64,000 nt of DNA, taken from assembly GCA_024291935.2 (NCBI GenBank), contig JAGTYA010000024.1:8618001-8682000 (forward strand). Reading direction: 5' to 3'. The stretch is from Okapia johnstoni. Its lineage: Eukaryota > Chordata > Mammalia > Artiodactyla > Giraffidae. A program made the position numbers and the translations under genes. Position 1 is the first letter of the stretch. The number at the start of each line of letters is the position of its first letter. Positions 51,075 to 61,372 of the stretch are shown in pieces. The notes beneath the pieces were generated by a model. It had not been told where the DNA came from. It did no database searches and worked only from the letters and a program-made list of their open reading frames with translations.

Positions 51075-51290
51075 TTCCTCTCTTAACCTCTGTCATTTAC
51101 TAACTTTGTGACACTGGCCAGTACATTCAACTTCTCTGAATCTAGATTTCCTTATTTGAAATGAGGGTAATGTTAGTGCCTACCTCATAGAGTTTTTGTG
51201 AAGACTGAATAAAAATAATGCACATAAAGAAAGTACTTAGCAAGATGCCCATGAAATACAGAGCAAGTATCATTAGCCAACTGTTACCAG
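51075..51290 (+). mobile_element. MIR SINE
   Basis: 'TTACTAACTTTGTGACACTG', 'GTTAGTGCCTACCTCATAGA' and 'AAAGTACTTAGCAAGATGCC'. Confidence 0.78.
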
Positions 51291-51464
51291 CGTTCTGGTA
51301 CTTTGAGGTGTTGGTTCATGTAATCCTCAAAGCTGCCCTATTTGCTGGTTACACACCCCTGCTTATTTTGTGACAATTCACTCAGCTGTACACTTATTTG
51401 TAGCTTTTCTGTATTTGGATTATAGTCAATAAAACATTCGCTTAACAACAATAACCTTAAAAGC

Positions 51465-51620
51465 CCTAGAAATAGGAATCTTTATCATCTCCATCTTACA
51501 GAGGAGGAAACTGAGGCTCAAAGAGGTAAAGTCACTGGTTCAAGATCACAGAGAGAAAAAAAAATCACAGAGAGGAAGTGGTGAAGCTGAAACTCTGAAA
51601 CCTATGCTCTTAACCACAGC
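51465..51620 (-). mobile_element. MIR SINE
   Basis: 'CATCTTACAGAGGAGGAAAC', 'TGAGGCTCAAAGAGGTAAAG' in antisense MIR order, with a short duplication of the 'ATCACAGAGAG' text. Confidence 0.75.
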
Positions 51621-51720
51621 TCTTAATGTCCTACTCGCTGCCTGGCTTGTTCAAACACTCATTAAAAAGTAGCTTTTATTATTATTATACTTAACATTAT
51701 TGTTGTTTAAAATTTTTCTC

Positions 51721-51940
51721 TGGGACTTCCCTGGTGGTCCAGTGGCTAAGACTCTGAATTCTCAGTGCAGGGGGCCCGGCTTCAATCCCTGGTCAGGGAA
51801 CTAGATTCTACAGGCTGCAACTAAGAGTTCACATACCGCAACTAAAACGATCCTGCATGCTACAACAAAGACTGAAGATGCCACGTGCCACAAATAAGAC
51901 CTGGTGCAGTCAAATATTAATAAATAAATCAACAATTTAG
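51721..51940 (+). mobile_element. CHR-2-type SINE
   Basis: Sense copy 'GGGACTTCCCTGGTGGTCCA' to 'ATTAATAAATAAATCAAC', well preserved. Confidence 0.9.
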
Positions 51941-52369
51941 ATGTGCTTTTCAAAAATAAAAAATTTTCCTCTATTTTAAATGTTTCAAAGTATACCTTTG
52001 GCACGTATGACTTTTCTCTGCTTCTGCATTATTTCCCTTGGGCTCAATCCCAAGGACAGGGTAAACACCTTGAAATGACTTGCTCAAGGTCACATACAAT
52101 AGGGATACTTCAAGTAGGGCCACCACTCACAGGAGCACATGTGGTTTACTTCACAGGGCCCTGGATCCAGGGGTCAGTGGACTTCCCAAAGGAGGTCGAA
52201 GAGGAGCCAAGCCTTGGACAGGGTTTGAATGGACAGAAGAGTGAGGACACTCCAAGCGAAGACACGTAAGTGGGGAGGGTGAGGGGGGTATGATGGGGAA
52301 ATAGAGGGAAACTCGTCTCAGAGGAGTGGAGAATCAGAATAAGGGGGAAATTAGGAGATTAAGGCTGGA

Positions 52370-52700
52370 TCTTTCATTCATTCCACAAATGCTTGCTAGG
52401 CTCCTACTATACGCCAGGGATTGTGGCTATGTCAGTGAACAAGCACATCCAATCCCTGTACTCTTGGAAAAGATACTTAATCGGGTGGAGGTGGGGACAT
52501 AAATTGACAAGGAAATTGAGTAAAACAATGATAGATTGTGATAAATTTTAGGAAAGAACAGGTGCTGAATCCAGGAGTAATTGGATGGGGACCTATTTAA
52601 ATAGAATGGTTAATGAAGGCCTCTTTGGGCAGGTAACATCTCAGTTGAGAAAGGGGAGGGGTTATTTTAGGCAGAGCACACAGCACATGCAGAGGCCCTG
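52370..52700 (-). mobile_element. L2 3' region
   Basis: 'CATTCCACAAATGCTTGCTA', 'GTCAGTGAACAAGCACATCC', 'GAGCACACAGCACATGCAGA' in antisense L2 order. Confidence 0.6.
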
Positions 52701-53424
52701 AGGTGGGTCTTCAGAAAGGGCCCTCAAAGCCATGAAGAAGAGGGTCTTGCGGGGTTGTAAGTTCAGAAGCTATTTCAGACAGTCTTGAGCAAAGAACCTT
52801 CCTCTCCATCCCAGGCTGATCTTTTTTCTGACTTCAGCTGTACTTTCCCATCTGTCCACTGGCTGACCTCAGAAAGCAGTGACCTTAAAGTTGTGTGTCT
52901 TCCCCAGTCAGCTCCCTATCTCAAGCTGTGTTTCCGGTTCTCTATATTCTCCCAGACTCTAGCCAAACTCTTGACTCTTCCTTCTTCATTCTCTTGCTTC
53001 CACCCCTTCTGTGGCCACCTTTCTAGAAACATGGAGGCAGCCAGGTTCTGTGGTGGAGTGGGTCACACACAACAAGCACTTTGGCAGGACATAGACCAGG
53101 GCTCAGATGCCAGCTCTGCCATTCACTGAAGTTCCCTGGACCTCCCAGAAGGGAGTCATACCTTGCTGTTGGTTGGAAGCCCCATGAGATGATGATGTTA
53201 GTAACAGCAGCTGACGCACATTAGATGTTGGATGAATGACAGTACCTGGCCCTTTCCCTACCAGTCTTGGGAACGGCTTTGTTTTCTTCATACCTTGGCT
53301 TGTCACAATTACAAAGCAGAGAGATGGTACAGATCTGGGCCATCTAGTGACTCCCTGAAGATCTCTCTAGAAGAACCAAATCCTAAAGTACTCCATTTTC
53401 AAAATTTAAAAAATATATATTTAG
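52701..53424. other. Non-coding intergenic DNA
   Basis: No gene found. A 114-codon plus-strand frame at 52785-53129 has no recognisable domain, and splice context is absent. Confidence 0.35.
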
Positions 53425-53608
53425 TTATTAATTCATTATTTATTTTGCTTCCCTGGGTCTTCGCAGCACATGGGATCTTTGATCTTCATAGCAGCATATG
53501 GGCTCTTTAGTTACGGCATATGGGATTTAGTTCCCTGACCGGAGGTGGAACCCAGGGCCCCTGCATTGGGAGTGGAGAGTCTTAGCCACTGGACCACCAG
53601 GGAAGTCC
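53425..53608 (-). mobile_element. CHR-2-type SINE
   Basis: 'TTCCCTGGGTCTTCGCAGCA' to 'GCCACTGGACCACCAGGGAA' in antisense. Confidence 0.88.
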
Positions 53609-53649
53609 CTTAAAATATTTTGAACAGCTTAATTTGTAATCTTAGTGCC

Positions 53650-53850
53650 TGTCATTAACTGAAGGTTTACTCTATGCTGGTTACTGTGCTAAGTGCATTA
53701 CTGACGGTCTTCATCCTCATGACAATCCTGCAAAGGAATTTCCATTATTGTCCCAATTTTATAGCCCAGGAAACCAAGATTCAGAAAAGTAAAGTGACTT
53801 ATTTAAAGTCACATCGCTAGTTAAAGCTTAAAATTGGGCCTTGAGTCCAT
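53650..53850 (-). mobile_element. MIR SINE
   Basis: 'TTCATCCTCATGACAATCCT', 'AGCCCAGGAAACCAAGATTC', 'TTTAAAGTCACATCGCTAGT'. Confidence 0.78.
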
Positions 53851-54461
53851 GTTTTTCCCAACATCCAAAAACTCCAAAAGAAAACAAACCTGTATGCCCA
53901 ACCAGTAGGCAACCCTGCCTCATAACCCATCTGCAAAAGTAAGGGAGCCAACATGTTTCATTTCCTGGATGACAGGAGACCTGGAGAGATGAGAGATTTT
54001 CTCAGTCTCACAATGGACTCGATTCTAAGGCAGGCATTGGTAGATGGGCCAGGCCCCAGGCCCCAAACTTGTCCCAACAGAGCAGACTGGGTGGTCTGAG
54101 ACCTCAGGGTGGCCCAGACCTTCCTCCCTGAGCTGGAATGCCTCCACGGAGCAACAGAACCATAAACACCAGCAGCCCTTTCAACAGGACACTGTGCCTG
54201 AGTCATGGAGTATTTATAGATGGGCCTCTTCTCAGCTTTGCCAAGGATTTATCAAGTTCACTCGGGGCTCGGGGGGTGACAACCTGTTTATCATCCAAGG
54301 TGCCATAGCAGGCTGTTGGGACCTCCTCCGAGAGCGAGTCCTGGAGGTCTGCCTGTGTTTAGACCTGATCTGACCCCCCGACAGCAGATGGATGCAACTC
54401 TCCCCACCTCCAATGTTGTGCTGCCTCCTACCAAATACCCCTTGCTCCAGCCCCACCACAA
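53851..54461. other. Single-copy non-coding region
   Basis: No exon supported. It contains TGAGTCA at about 54199-54205 followed by the MEF2-like TATTTATAG at about 54211-54219, so a muscle or stress-responsive element is conceivable. Confidence 0.3.
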
Positions 54462-54486
54462 CCACACACACACACACACACACACA
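54462..54486. repeat. (CA)n microsatellite
   Basis: Uninterrupted CA run of about 12 units. Confidence 0.95.
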
Positions 54487-54695
54487 GAGTGAGCTCATAG
54501 TCTTGAGTTAAAAATGTGACAGGTGCTGCTTCTCTCAGGAAGACCTCTTGGATTGATCTGGGAAGATTAAAAACTTCCTCTGGCCCCACTACTCCTGGGA
54601 GTGAACCCTCTCATTGGTCAGATAATTGAATTAATCATAAGAAAACTTGACTGAGGACCTTCTCTGTGCCGATACCATGCTAGGAGTTTGTTGGG

Positions 54696-54812
54696 TTTTT
54701 TGTTTGCTTGTTTTGCTGTGCGGCTTGTGGGATCTTAGTTCCCTGACCAGGGGTCAAACACATGGCAGTGAAAGCACTGAGTCCTAACTACTGGACTGCC
54801 AGGGAATTCCCT
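54696..54812 (-). mobile_element. CHR-2-type SINE nested in MIR
   Basis: Antisense copy ending 'CTGGACTGCCAGGGAATTCC', with the duplication CTAGGAGTTT / CTAAGAGTTT on either side. Confidence 0.85.
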
Positions 54813-54883
54813 CAGGCTAAGAGTTTTAACATTACCTTTTTTAAATCCTCAGAATAATTTAATAAGTTAGATATTAATTTAAT

Positions 54884-55086
54884 AGGCTTCCCTGGTGGCT
54901 CAGACAGTAGTCTGCCTGTAATGCAGGAGACCCAGGTTCGATCCCTGGGTCGGGAAGATCCCCTGGAGAAGGGAAAGGTAATCCACCCCAGTATTCTTGC
55001 CTGGGGAATCCCATGGGAGGGCAGCCTGGCAGGCTACAGTCCATAGGGTGGCAAAGAGTCAGACATGCCTGAGCGACTTCCATTTC
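54884..55086 (+). mobile_element. Bov-tA SINE nested in MIR
   Basis: Complete sense copy 'GGCTTCCCTGGTGGCTCAGA' to 'GACATGCCTGAGCGACTTCC'. Confidence 0.92.
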
Positions 55087-55214
55087 ATTGTTGTAGATAT
55101 TTAATATCATCGTTATAGATGAGGCAATAGAGGCTCAGAGAGGTAAAGTAACTTCCCCAAGACCACACAGCCAGTAAGTTGCAGGGCCAGGCTCAAACTC
55201 TAGGTCTTCCTTGG

Positions 55215-55375
55215 TTCCAGACTCCAAGCTGTGGGTGACTTTGGGCAAGTAACTTCCCCTCCAAACCTCAGTTTCTTTATCTGTAACATGGAGACATGAA
55301 CACTCACCTCTCACAGCTGTAAGAACTGAATAAAACTGGTATATAGTAGGCTCCCAACCACTAACTCCTGCCCCC
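55215..55375 (+). mobile_element. MIR SINE, inverted relative to its neighbour
   Basis: 'GTGACTTTGGGCAAGTAACT', 'CTCAGTTTCTTTATCTGTAA', 'CTGGTATATAGTAGGCTCCC' in sense order. Confidence 0.78.
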
Positions 55376-55934
55376 ACCTTGAGTAACAATGAGTATATTA
55401 CCTTCTCTGAAGCTGCTTAGGACAATCAGCCAGGTCACATCTGGCTCAAACTTCAGGGGCTTGAATCTAGGACCTAGACTCTTCTAGCCCCCATGGTCCC
55501 ATCCTTTGTTTCTTCCCAATAGACAACAGTCTGAGGGACTCAGGACCCAGGGGCACAAGGAAAGGAGGGGTGGATGGAGTTGGGGGGTGAGGGGGTGGCT
55601 GTGTGCAGAGGAGCAGCGGGCTGACCAGGCTTTCCCTCCTGGGATCTGTTTTGGATGGTGCCAGCCTCCAGGCTGCCAGCAGAGTTGTCAATGCTGAGTT
55701 AACAGAGTGGCCCCTGGGGCCAGGTTTAGAGGTTGAGCTATGACCCCAGATGGGTGTCATGGCTGCAGACACTGGGCAGAACCTGCTTTTGTGATTCCTG
55801 GTAGGTGGAGGGCTCTAGAGGCTCTGAGCCCTGCAACGACCTGCCGGGGTGGGTTACTGAGTCTGTCAAGGGCAGCCTGCTCCTTCCTGCTGTCTTCCTC
55901 CCCTTCTTCTGAAGCCTAGGACAGAGCACTTCTT
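55376..55934. other. GC-rich non-coding region
   Basis: No exon supported. Overlapping open frames on both strands (55467-55772 minus, 55506-55697 plus) reflect purine-rich GC sequence. Confidence 0.35.
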
Positions 55935-56080
55935 GAGTTTCAGACAGATTTGGGTTCAAGGCCCAGCCGTTCTATTTACTACTCGGGTGACCTTGGGCAA
56001 GGTACTTAATACCTTTCCATCTGATTTAGAAATGAAAACAGTCATGCCTACCTCTCAGGGCTGTGTTGATTAAGGGGGGT
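55935..56080 (+). mobile_element. MIR SINE
   Basis: 'GAGTTTCAGACAGATTTGGG', 'GGTGACCTTGGGCAAGGTAC', 'GCCTACCTCTCAGGGCTGTG'. Confidence 0.75.
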
Positions 56081-56407
56081 CCCTGGGTAGTGCTGGGACC
56101 CCCTCCGTTTCCCCCCTTTTCCCACCACCAGTGGGGCCTATGAGGGCAGTTCTCTTGTCCTCCCCCTACCCAGAGGGTCCTTAAAATGCACTCCCCAGGC
56201 CCTGACCTGGCAGTTCTGGGGTCTCACAGTGCTTCCAGAAACCCTGATCCTAAGTCCCCTCTGGCCTCCTGGCCAGGGCCCATCTCTGACTGAGGTGAGA
56301 GCCCAGCTCACTCAGCTGTAGCTCAGATTTCCTGCTGGACCCCATTAGAGGCCTCAGTAAGGAGCCCCAGGTCCTTGAGTTTTAATCCATAGGAACAGTG
56401 ATTTTTT
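56081..56407. other. Non-coding intergenic DNA
   Basis: GC-rich, no gene or repeat recognised; leads into the retroposed insert. Confidence 0.35.
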
Positions 56408-56769
56408 TTTTTAAAAGATAATTTATTATTAAATGAAGAAGTCATAAAGCAAAATGGAGGGGGACAAACATATGTCAAAATATAAAACAGGAAACGTATC
56501 AAGTGAAGAGGTACTTAAAAAATAAATGTCTGTGATTTCAAAAGAAAACCTTTCTCTGAATATATAGATCCTTATTTAAATTTAAGAGTCTGAGAAAAGA
56601 GACTTTTTAACTCATAAGTAAACAGTATTTCAAAGAAATGTCGTTTTAAATCTGCTTTTCCATTCACATGACACGCAGGCACTCAGATTCTTTTTTACTG
56701 ACATGTACCCTGTCAAAAAATCTCTTTGTCAGTGGGTTGATGTTCATTTCCTTTCCAGTCTCTGCCCAC
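56408..56769 (-). pseudogene. Retroposed mRNA fragment of unknown source
   Basis: A 362-bp insert lies between exact 15-bp copies of GAACAGTGATTTTTT (56393-56407 and 56770-56784). On the minus strand it ends in a poly(A) tract preceded by AATAATAAATTATC, i.e. a poly(A) signal about a dozen bases before the tail. These are the hallmarks of L1-mediated retroposition of a polyadenylated RNA. The 5' 100 bases (minus strand) contain a short open frame ending ...SKKESECLRVM-stop, followed by about 260 bases of UTR-like AT-rich sequence. I do not recognise the parent gene, and it is not one of the SINE or LINE families seen elsewhere in the window. It is 5'-truncated and should be non-functional. 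Confidence 0.8.
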
Positions 56770-56784
56770 GAACAGTGATTTTTT

Positions 56785-57019
56785 GGGCCAGAGCAAACTG
56801 TCAAGATTTCTGTCCAACCATTTTCTATGACTGTACAACATTTTTGATGTATAAGTTTATTTTCATAACACATATATTATTTTTAATAGAAAAAAATTGG
56901 ATTACATGTATGTGGCATGTATTTTTCTGTTTGTGCCTAATGATATATCACTGACATCTTTTCCTATTGATATTCTATATGAAAAGCTCCATGTAATTTT
57001 AAGTATATATGTATTAATT
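56785..57019. other. Non-coding AT-rich DNA
   Basis: No gene; may be the diverged edge of the L1 that follows. Confidence 0.3.
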
Positions 57020-57274
57020 TTTAGTCTACAGACAGTTGGAATGTTTATTGGGGTATGTTTCTGCCTTACTTTTTAGGAAACTTTTTAAGTATAATATGTG
57101 TTCAGAAAAGGGCACAGTCCATAAGTGTACAGTTCAAGGCATTTTCATAAAATGAGTGTACCTGCATAATTGTACCCAAATCAGGGACCGGACCAGTGCC
57201 AGTATTCCTGCAGCCTGTCTTCTGCCCCCTTCCAGCCTATCCACTGAGGGCAACACTATCTTGACATTTTTATT

Positions 57275-57417
57275 AATTAATTTTACATATTTATTTATTT
57301 GGCTGTGCCAGGTCTTGGTTACGGCCTGTGGGATCTAGTTCCTTGACCGGGGATTGAACCCAGGCCCCCTGCATTGGGAATGTGGAGTCTTAGCCACTGG
57401 ACCACAAGAAAAGTCCC
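57275..57417 (-). mobile_element. CHR-2-type SINE nested in L1
   Basis: 'TTTGGCTGTGCCAGGTCTTG' to 'GCCACTGGACCACAAGAAAA' in antisense. Confidence 0.87.
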
Positions 57418-57558
57418 CTGACTTTTAAAAGCTTAAATTAGTTTGGACTTTTCTGAACTTGATGAAGATAGAATCAGACAGTATGTTCTCTTTTGTTCAC
57501 CATTCTTTATGAGATTCATCTGTGTCTTTGAATGTGACAATATTTGTTCATTCTCATT

Positions 57559-57776
57559 AAAGTGAAAGTGAAAGTGAAGTTGCTCAGTTGTGTCCGACTC
57601 TTTGCAATCCTGTGGACTGTAGCCCATCAGGCTTCTCTGTCTATGGGGTTTTATGGGCAAGAATACTGGAATGGGTTGCCATTTCCTCCTCCAGGAGATC
57701 TTCCTGACCCAGGGATCAAACCCAGGTCTCCCGCATTGCAGGCAGATGCTGTACCCTCTGAGCCACCAGGGAAGCC
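57559..57776 (-). mobile_element. Bov-tA SINE nested in L1
   Basis: Antisense copy with an 11-bp duplication TCATTCTCATT on both sides (left copy ends at 57558, right copy starts near 57778). A GAAAGTGAAAGTGAAAGTGA tail lies on the left. Confidence 0.92.
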
Positions 57777-57810
57777 CTCATTCTCATTGCTGTATACTAT
57801 TCACTAAGCA

Positions 57811-57986
57811 GGTGCTTCCCAGGTGGCTCAGTGGTAAAGAATCCGCCTACCAACGCAGAAGTGGCAGGAGATGAGTGTTCCAGTATTCTTGCCCATAAAA
57901 CCCCATGGACAGAGGAGCCTGGTGGGCTACAGTCCACAGGATTGCAAAGAGTTGGACACAACTGAACACGCATACATACACCCACA
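57811..57986 (+). mobile_element. Bov-tA SINE nested in L1, internally deleted
   Basis: Sense copy 'GCTTCCCAGGTGGCTCAGTG' to 'GTTGGACACAACTGAACACG' that lacks the 'GATCCCTGGGTCGGGAAGAT' segment. The duplication CACTAAGCA is on both sides. Confidence 0.9.
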
Positions 57987-58650
57987 ATCACTAAGCAACC
58001 ACACAACAATTTATTTATCTGTTCCATTGACAGACATTGGGGTTGTTCCCACGGTTTTGCTGCTACAAACAATAGTGCAGATAATATCCTTGTATTTAAA
58101 TAGATCTATAGATCTAAGTATCTATACCTATTTCTATACCTATATCTATACTAAAGAGCTAACTATTTATAACTTTCAGTCACCATTTTTCTAGTTTTTT
58201 GATAAAATAGATTCCTGAGATTACAACTGCTGAGTACATGTATAAATATTGCACCCCCTCCCTCAAGGTCAAGAGTAGTGGGAGTGTCCATTGCCCTCTA
58301 CCTTCACCAAACTTGGGTGCTATTAATCTTAAATATTGTTGTCAACCTCATAGAGGAAACATCAAATTTTATTGTAGTATTAACGAGATTTTAGAAATTA
58401 AAACCATTTTTAAAACCAGCGCCTTGTTTTGATTTGGCTTGGGGGAGGAAGGGACATTGGTTTTTATTCTTTTGTAAATTGCTTTTTATTGGCAGCCTTT
58501 GTTTATTTCAGAACATTAACATATTATAAATATCGACACTAGGTCTTTATGTGTGTTTCTACTGTTTTCTTCCAATCGTCACTTGTCTCTTAAGCTTTTG
58601 TTTATGGAGCAACTGCAGGTTTAAATATAGTTTGTTTTCCGCCTGCTTAC

Positions 58651-59034
58651 TGTTTATGATCTGGATCACCCGAGGGTGTGTGTGGCAAACCCTAGGTTCA
58701 AGCTGGTGGGGGTGGGGAGCAGCAGGCTGAGTGGGGTGGGCAGAGCTGGCCCCCGAGACTCTCTGGGGTATTAGGACTGGAACACCAGGGTCAGAACTGA
58801 GCCTGGGCCTTGAGTTTGTCACGAGGTTTCCTCCAGCTCCTTTCCAGATCTTCTCAGTGCTATTCCAGCCCCTCTATCAGTGAAGAGAGTCTCTCTGCAC
58901 AGCCCAGCAGGCAGACAAGGATCAGGACGAGTCAAGGCTAGTTTTAATGGGGCAGTAGAGGGAGGCAACGTTTAAGAACAAGGGCTAAAGCAGCCCAAAG
59001 CTCTGAGTTCAAATCCTGAACTATGAGTTCAAGG
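58651..59034. other. Non-coding intergenic DNA
   Basis: No gene or recognised repeat; GC-moderate, single-copy in appearance. Confidence 0.35.
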
Positions 59035-59410
59035 CCTGTCTTAGTCTTCTTGAGGTGCCGTAACAAAATACCACAGGTTGGGTGGCTTAAACAACAGTAA
59101 TTTATTTCTTGTAGTTCTGGAGGTTGAGAAGTTACAGATTGAGGTGCTGGCGAGGTAGGTTTCACTCTGAGGTTTCTTTTCTTGGCTTGTAGATGGCTAC
59201 CACCTGGCCTTTCCTCATGTGTGTGCATGAAGAGAGGAAGCAGGCTCTCCTGTCTCTAAGGGCACTGATCCCATCGGACTAGGACTCCAACTCATGACCT
59301 TATCTCACCCTAGTTACCTTCCGAAGACCTCATCTCGAAATACCATCACATCGCGATGTGATGCTTCAACATGTGAATTTCAGGCAGGCACAAACATTAA
59401 GTCCATAGCA
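59035..59410. mobile_element. Old mammalian interspersed repeat, family not named
   Basis: 'AACAAAATACCACAGGTTGG', 'GTGGCTTAAACAACAGTAAT', 'AGTTCTGGAGGTTGAGAAGT' and 'CAACATGTGAATTTCAGGCA' form a phrase order common in placental genomes. I cannot assign the family from memory with confidence. Confidence 0.55.
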
Positions 59411-59424
59411 ATTGCTCCAGACTG

Positions 59425-59545
59425 TTTCCTAGACTTGTAACCTTAGGCAACTTTCCTCATTTCTCTGTGACTCAATTTCTTTATCTGTAAAATGGAGATG
59501 ATAACAGTATCAACTTCATGAAGTAATAGATTAATGAATAGCTTT
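59425..59545 (+). mobile_element. MIR fragment
   Basis: 'CTCAATTTCTTTATCTGTAA', 'AATGGAGATGATAACAGTAT' in sense MIR order. Confidence 0.72.
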
Positions 59546-59556
59546 AAAACACTTAG

Positions 59557-59892
59557 CAGAGGACTTCCCTGGTGGTCCCTGGATAAGAATCCACCTGCCA
59601 ATGCAAGGGACATGGGTTCAATTCCTGGTCCAGCAAGATTTCACATGCTGCAGGGCAACTAAGCCCATGAGCCGCAACTACTAGAGCTGCAACTACTAAA
59701 GCCGCAACTACTGAAGACCACGTGCCCTAGAGCCTGTGATCTGCAACAAGAGAAGTCACCGCAAAGAAAAGCTCATGCACTGCAACCAGAGAGTAGCCCC
59801 TGCTTGCTGCAACTACAGGAAGCACACCCACAGCAATGAAGACCCAGCACAGTCAAGACAATAAATACATTTTAAAAAATTAAAAAGAAAAC
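59557..59892 (+). mobile_element. CHR-2-type SINE with internal repeat expansion
   Basis: Sense copy with the duplication AAAACACTTAG at 59546-59556 and AAAACACTAAG at 59893-59903. The internal GCAACTACTA motif is repeated three times at about 59682-59731, where most copies have fewer. Confidence 0.9.
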
Positions 59893-59903
59893 AAAACACT
59901 AAG

Positions 59904-60105
59904 AACGGACTGTGATATTCAGCCTCCAAGATAGTCCTCAATAATTCTTGCCTCCCTGTACACAGGCCCTCTCCACCCCGCACTGTATCAGGGTTCATCT
60001 ATGTGACCAACGGAACACAAGGAAAATGATAATGTGAGATGTCTGAGTCTAGCTCATCAAAGATGTCACCACTTTTACAGACCCTCCCAAGGTGGTCCCC
60101 AACAT
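59904..60105. other. Non-coding flank of the endogenous retrovirus
   Basis: No gene; may contain an old repeat remnant (59910-60085). Confidence 0.3.
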
Positions 60106-60540
60106 GAGTCCTTCCACTTGGTGCTGTTCAGCCAACAGAATGAGACCGAGATCAGTTCAGAAGCAAAGGAAAGCTTTATGCTTTGATCAAAGAATGGAGA
60201 TGTGCCAGCTCCTGCAAAAGCCATGGGCGGGGCTGCTTTAGGGGAATCTTGTCAGTGGGGAGGGGGATGGAGGTCTTGCGGGTGGGGTGGAGCTCCAGAT
60301 CGCAGAGCTGGGTACACTGCCCTCTACCACCAGCTTGAACTGAGCGCCATCACAATGCTTCTGCACACAGCCCTACAGAGCTGCGGTGCTGGCACTGCCA
60401 TATCCCACCAGGAACTCTGGTCTGAAACATCGAGTGCAAGGCCTTTGCCGGTGACATCCTGCGAGCAAGTGAAACTACACTAAGGACACGAACTACACAA
60501 AGGGAGAAAGAAAGGGTAGACTTCGTTTTTTTAAAGATTG
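60106..60540 (-). mobile_element. Probable LTR of a class I endogenous retrovirus
   Basis: On the minus strand there is a U3-like GC-moderate stretch, then GCATAAAGC near 60174-60182 as a poly(A)-signal-like site, then a pyrimidine-rich R/U5-like segment ending in ...GGAAGGACTCA at 60106. It lies downstream (in provirus orientation) of the pol and env remnants, as expected of a 3' LTR. The U3 end and polypurine tract could not be fixed, and no second LTR is visible in the window. Confidence 0.5.
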
Positions 60541-60555
60541 TTTTGATTTGGGCCA

Positions 60556-60717
60556 TTTTTAAAGTCTTTACTGAATTTGTTACAATATTTCTTCTGTTTT
60601 ATGTTTTGGTTTCTTGGCTGCCAAGGCATGCCTGATCCCAGCTCCCTGACCAGGGATCGAACCTGCACCCACCCCTTGCATGGGAAGATGGACCACTGGA
60701 CCACCAGGGAAGTCTCA
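60556..60717 (-). mobile_element. CHR-2-type SINE nested in the retrovirus
   Basis: 'TGGTTTCTTGGCTGCCAAGG' to 'TGGACCACTGGACCACCAGG' in antisense. Confidence 0.87.
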
Positions 60718-60984
60718 GAGTTCATTTTATTAATCGGATTCTATTTTTACTCCCTGGGAATTGTTCATGGGTTTTGCTGGTGACAAATCCTTCTTCGGTC
60801 TTGCTCTTCATTCTTGAGGGACGCCGAGGGTCAAAGAGGTCCTTCTTCGGCAGCTGCTTCTTGCTGAGTTTGGGCATCATCATAACCTCGAGAGAGGAGC
60901 AGAACTCCCCAGTTGCCTTTATGTTGTCATCAGGCCTTAGCCATGATTGTTCATGTCCCTGAGTGAGCACCATTTGAAGTTTTA

Positions 60985-61110
60985 TAGATTTTAATCTTTG
61001 GAGACAAAGGATGCCAGACAATTTAAGATATGTGGCTCAAATATCAGTAGGAGGACAACAGTTATTAAGGAGCCCTGGAAAGGTAGCAACCAAGTGACCC
61101 TGGGGAGGGC
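60985..61110 (-). pseudogene. Endogenous retrovirus env transmembrane-subunit remnant
   Basis: On the minus strand a hydrophobic stretch is followed by a basic/cytoplasmic-type motif (LLLIFEPHILNCLASFV seen directly) that matches the membrane-spanning end of gammaretrovirus-like envelope proteins. Everything upstream in env (signal peptide, surface subunit, fusion region and most of the ectodomain) is absent. An open frame continues to about 60722 and encodes an unrelated lysine-rich tail. The product, if any, could not act as an envelope. Confidence 0.65.
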
Positions 61111-61372
61111 CTGTTTCACCAGCTCCACATTTGTTCAGCCAGATGACACTGGCCTTCATCTGCCAAATTGCTTTTCTCAGTAGCCTGTGTGCACTTTCTT
61201 CAGTCAGGCCACTTGCTTTGGTTACCACATTCCTTGACAGCTTTCATGGTTTCTCCTACCTGGAGGACATACTTGTTGTTCCATTTCAAGGGGGCTGAGG
61301 TGTCGTTTCTCTTGGGCTAGGGGAATGGGTCTATCATACATGAGTTCAAATGCACTTAACTCTTGGGGCTAA

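Larger units (their letters stand above)
54630..55205 (-). mobile_element. MIR SINE split by two younger SINEs
   Basis: Three pieces in register: 'GATACCATGCTAGGAGTTT' at 54671-54690, 'AGAGTTTTAACATTACC' to 'ATTAATTTAATA' at 54820-54883, and 'AGATGAGGCAATAGAGGCTC' to 'CACACAGCCAGTAAGTTGCA' at 55115-55180. Confidence 0.78.
57020..58650 (-). mobile_element. LINE-1 3' region (antisense) with three nested SINEs
   Basis: 'GTGTACAGTTCAAGGCATTT', 'TGCATAATTGTACCCAAATC', 'TTGGACTTTTCTGAACTTGA', 'TGGGGTTGTTCCCACGGTTT', 'ATTGCCCTCTACCTTCACCA'. The distal part (58250-58650) is strongly diverged, and its right limit is uncertain. Confidence 0.7.
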
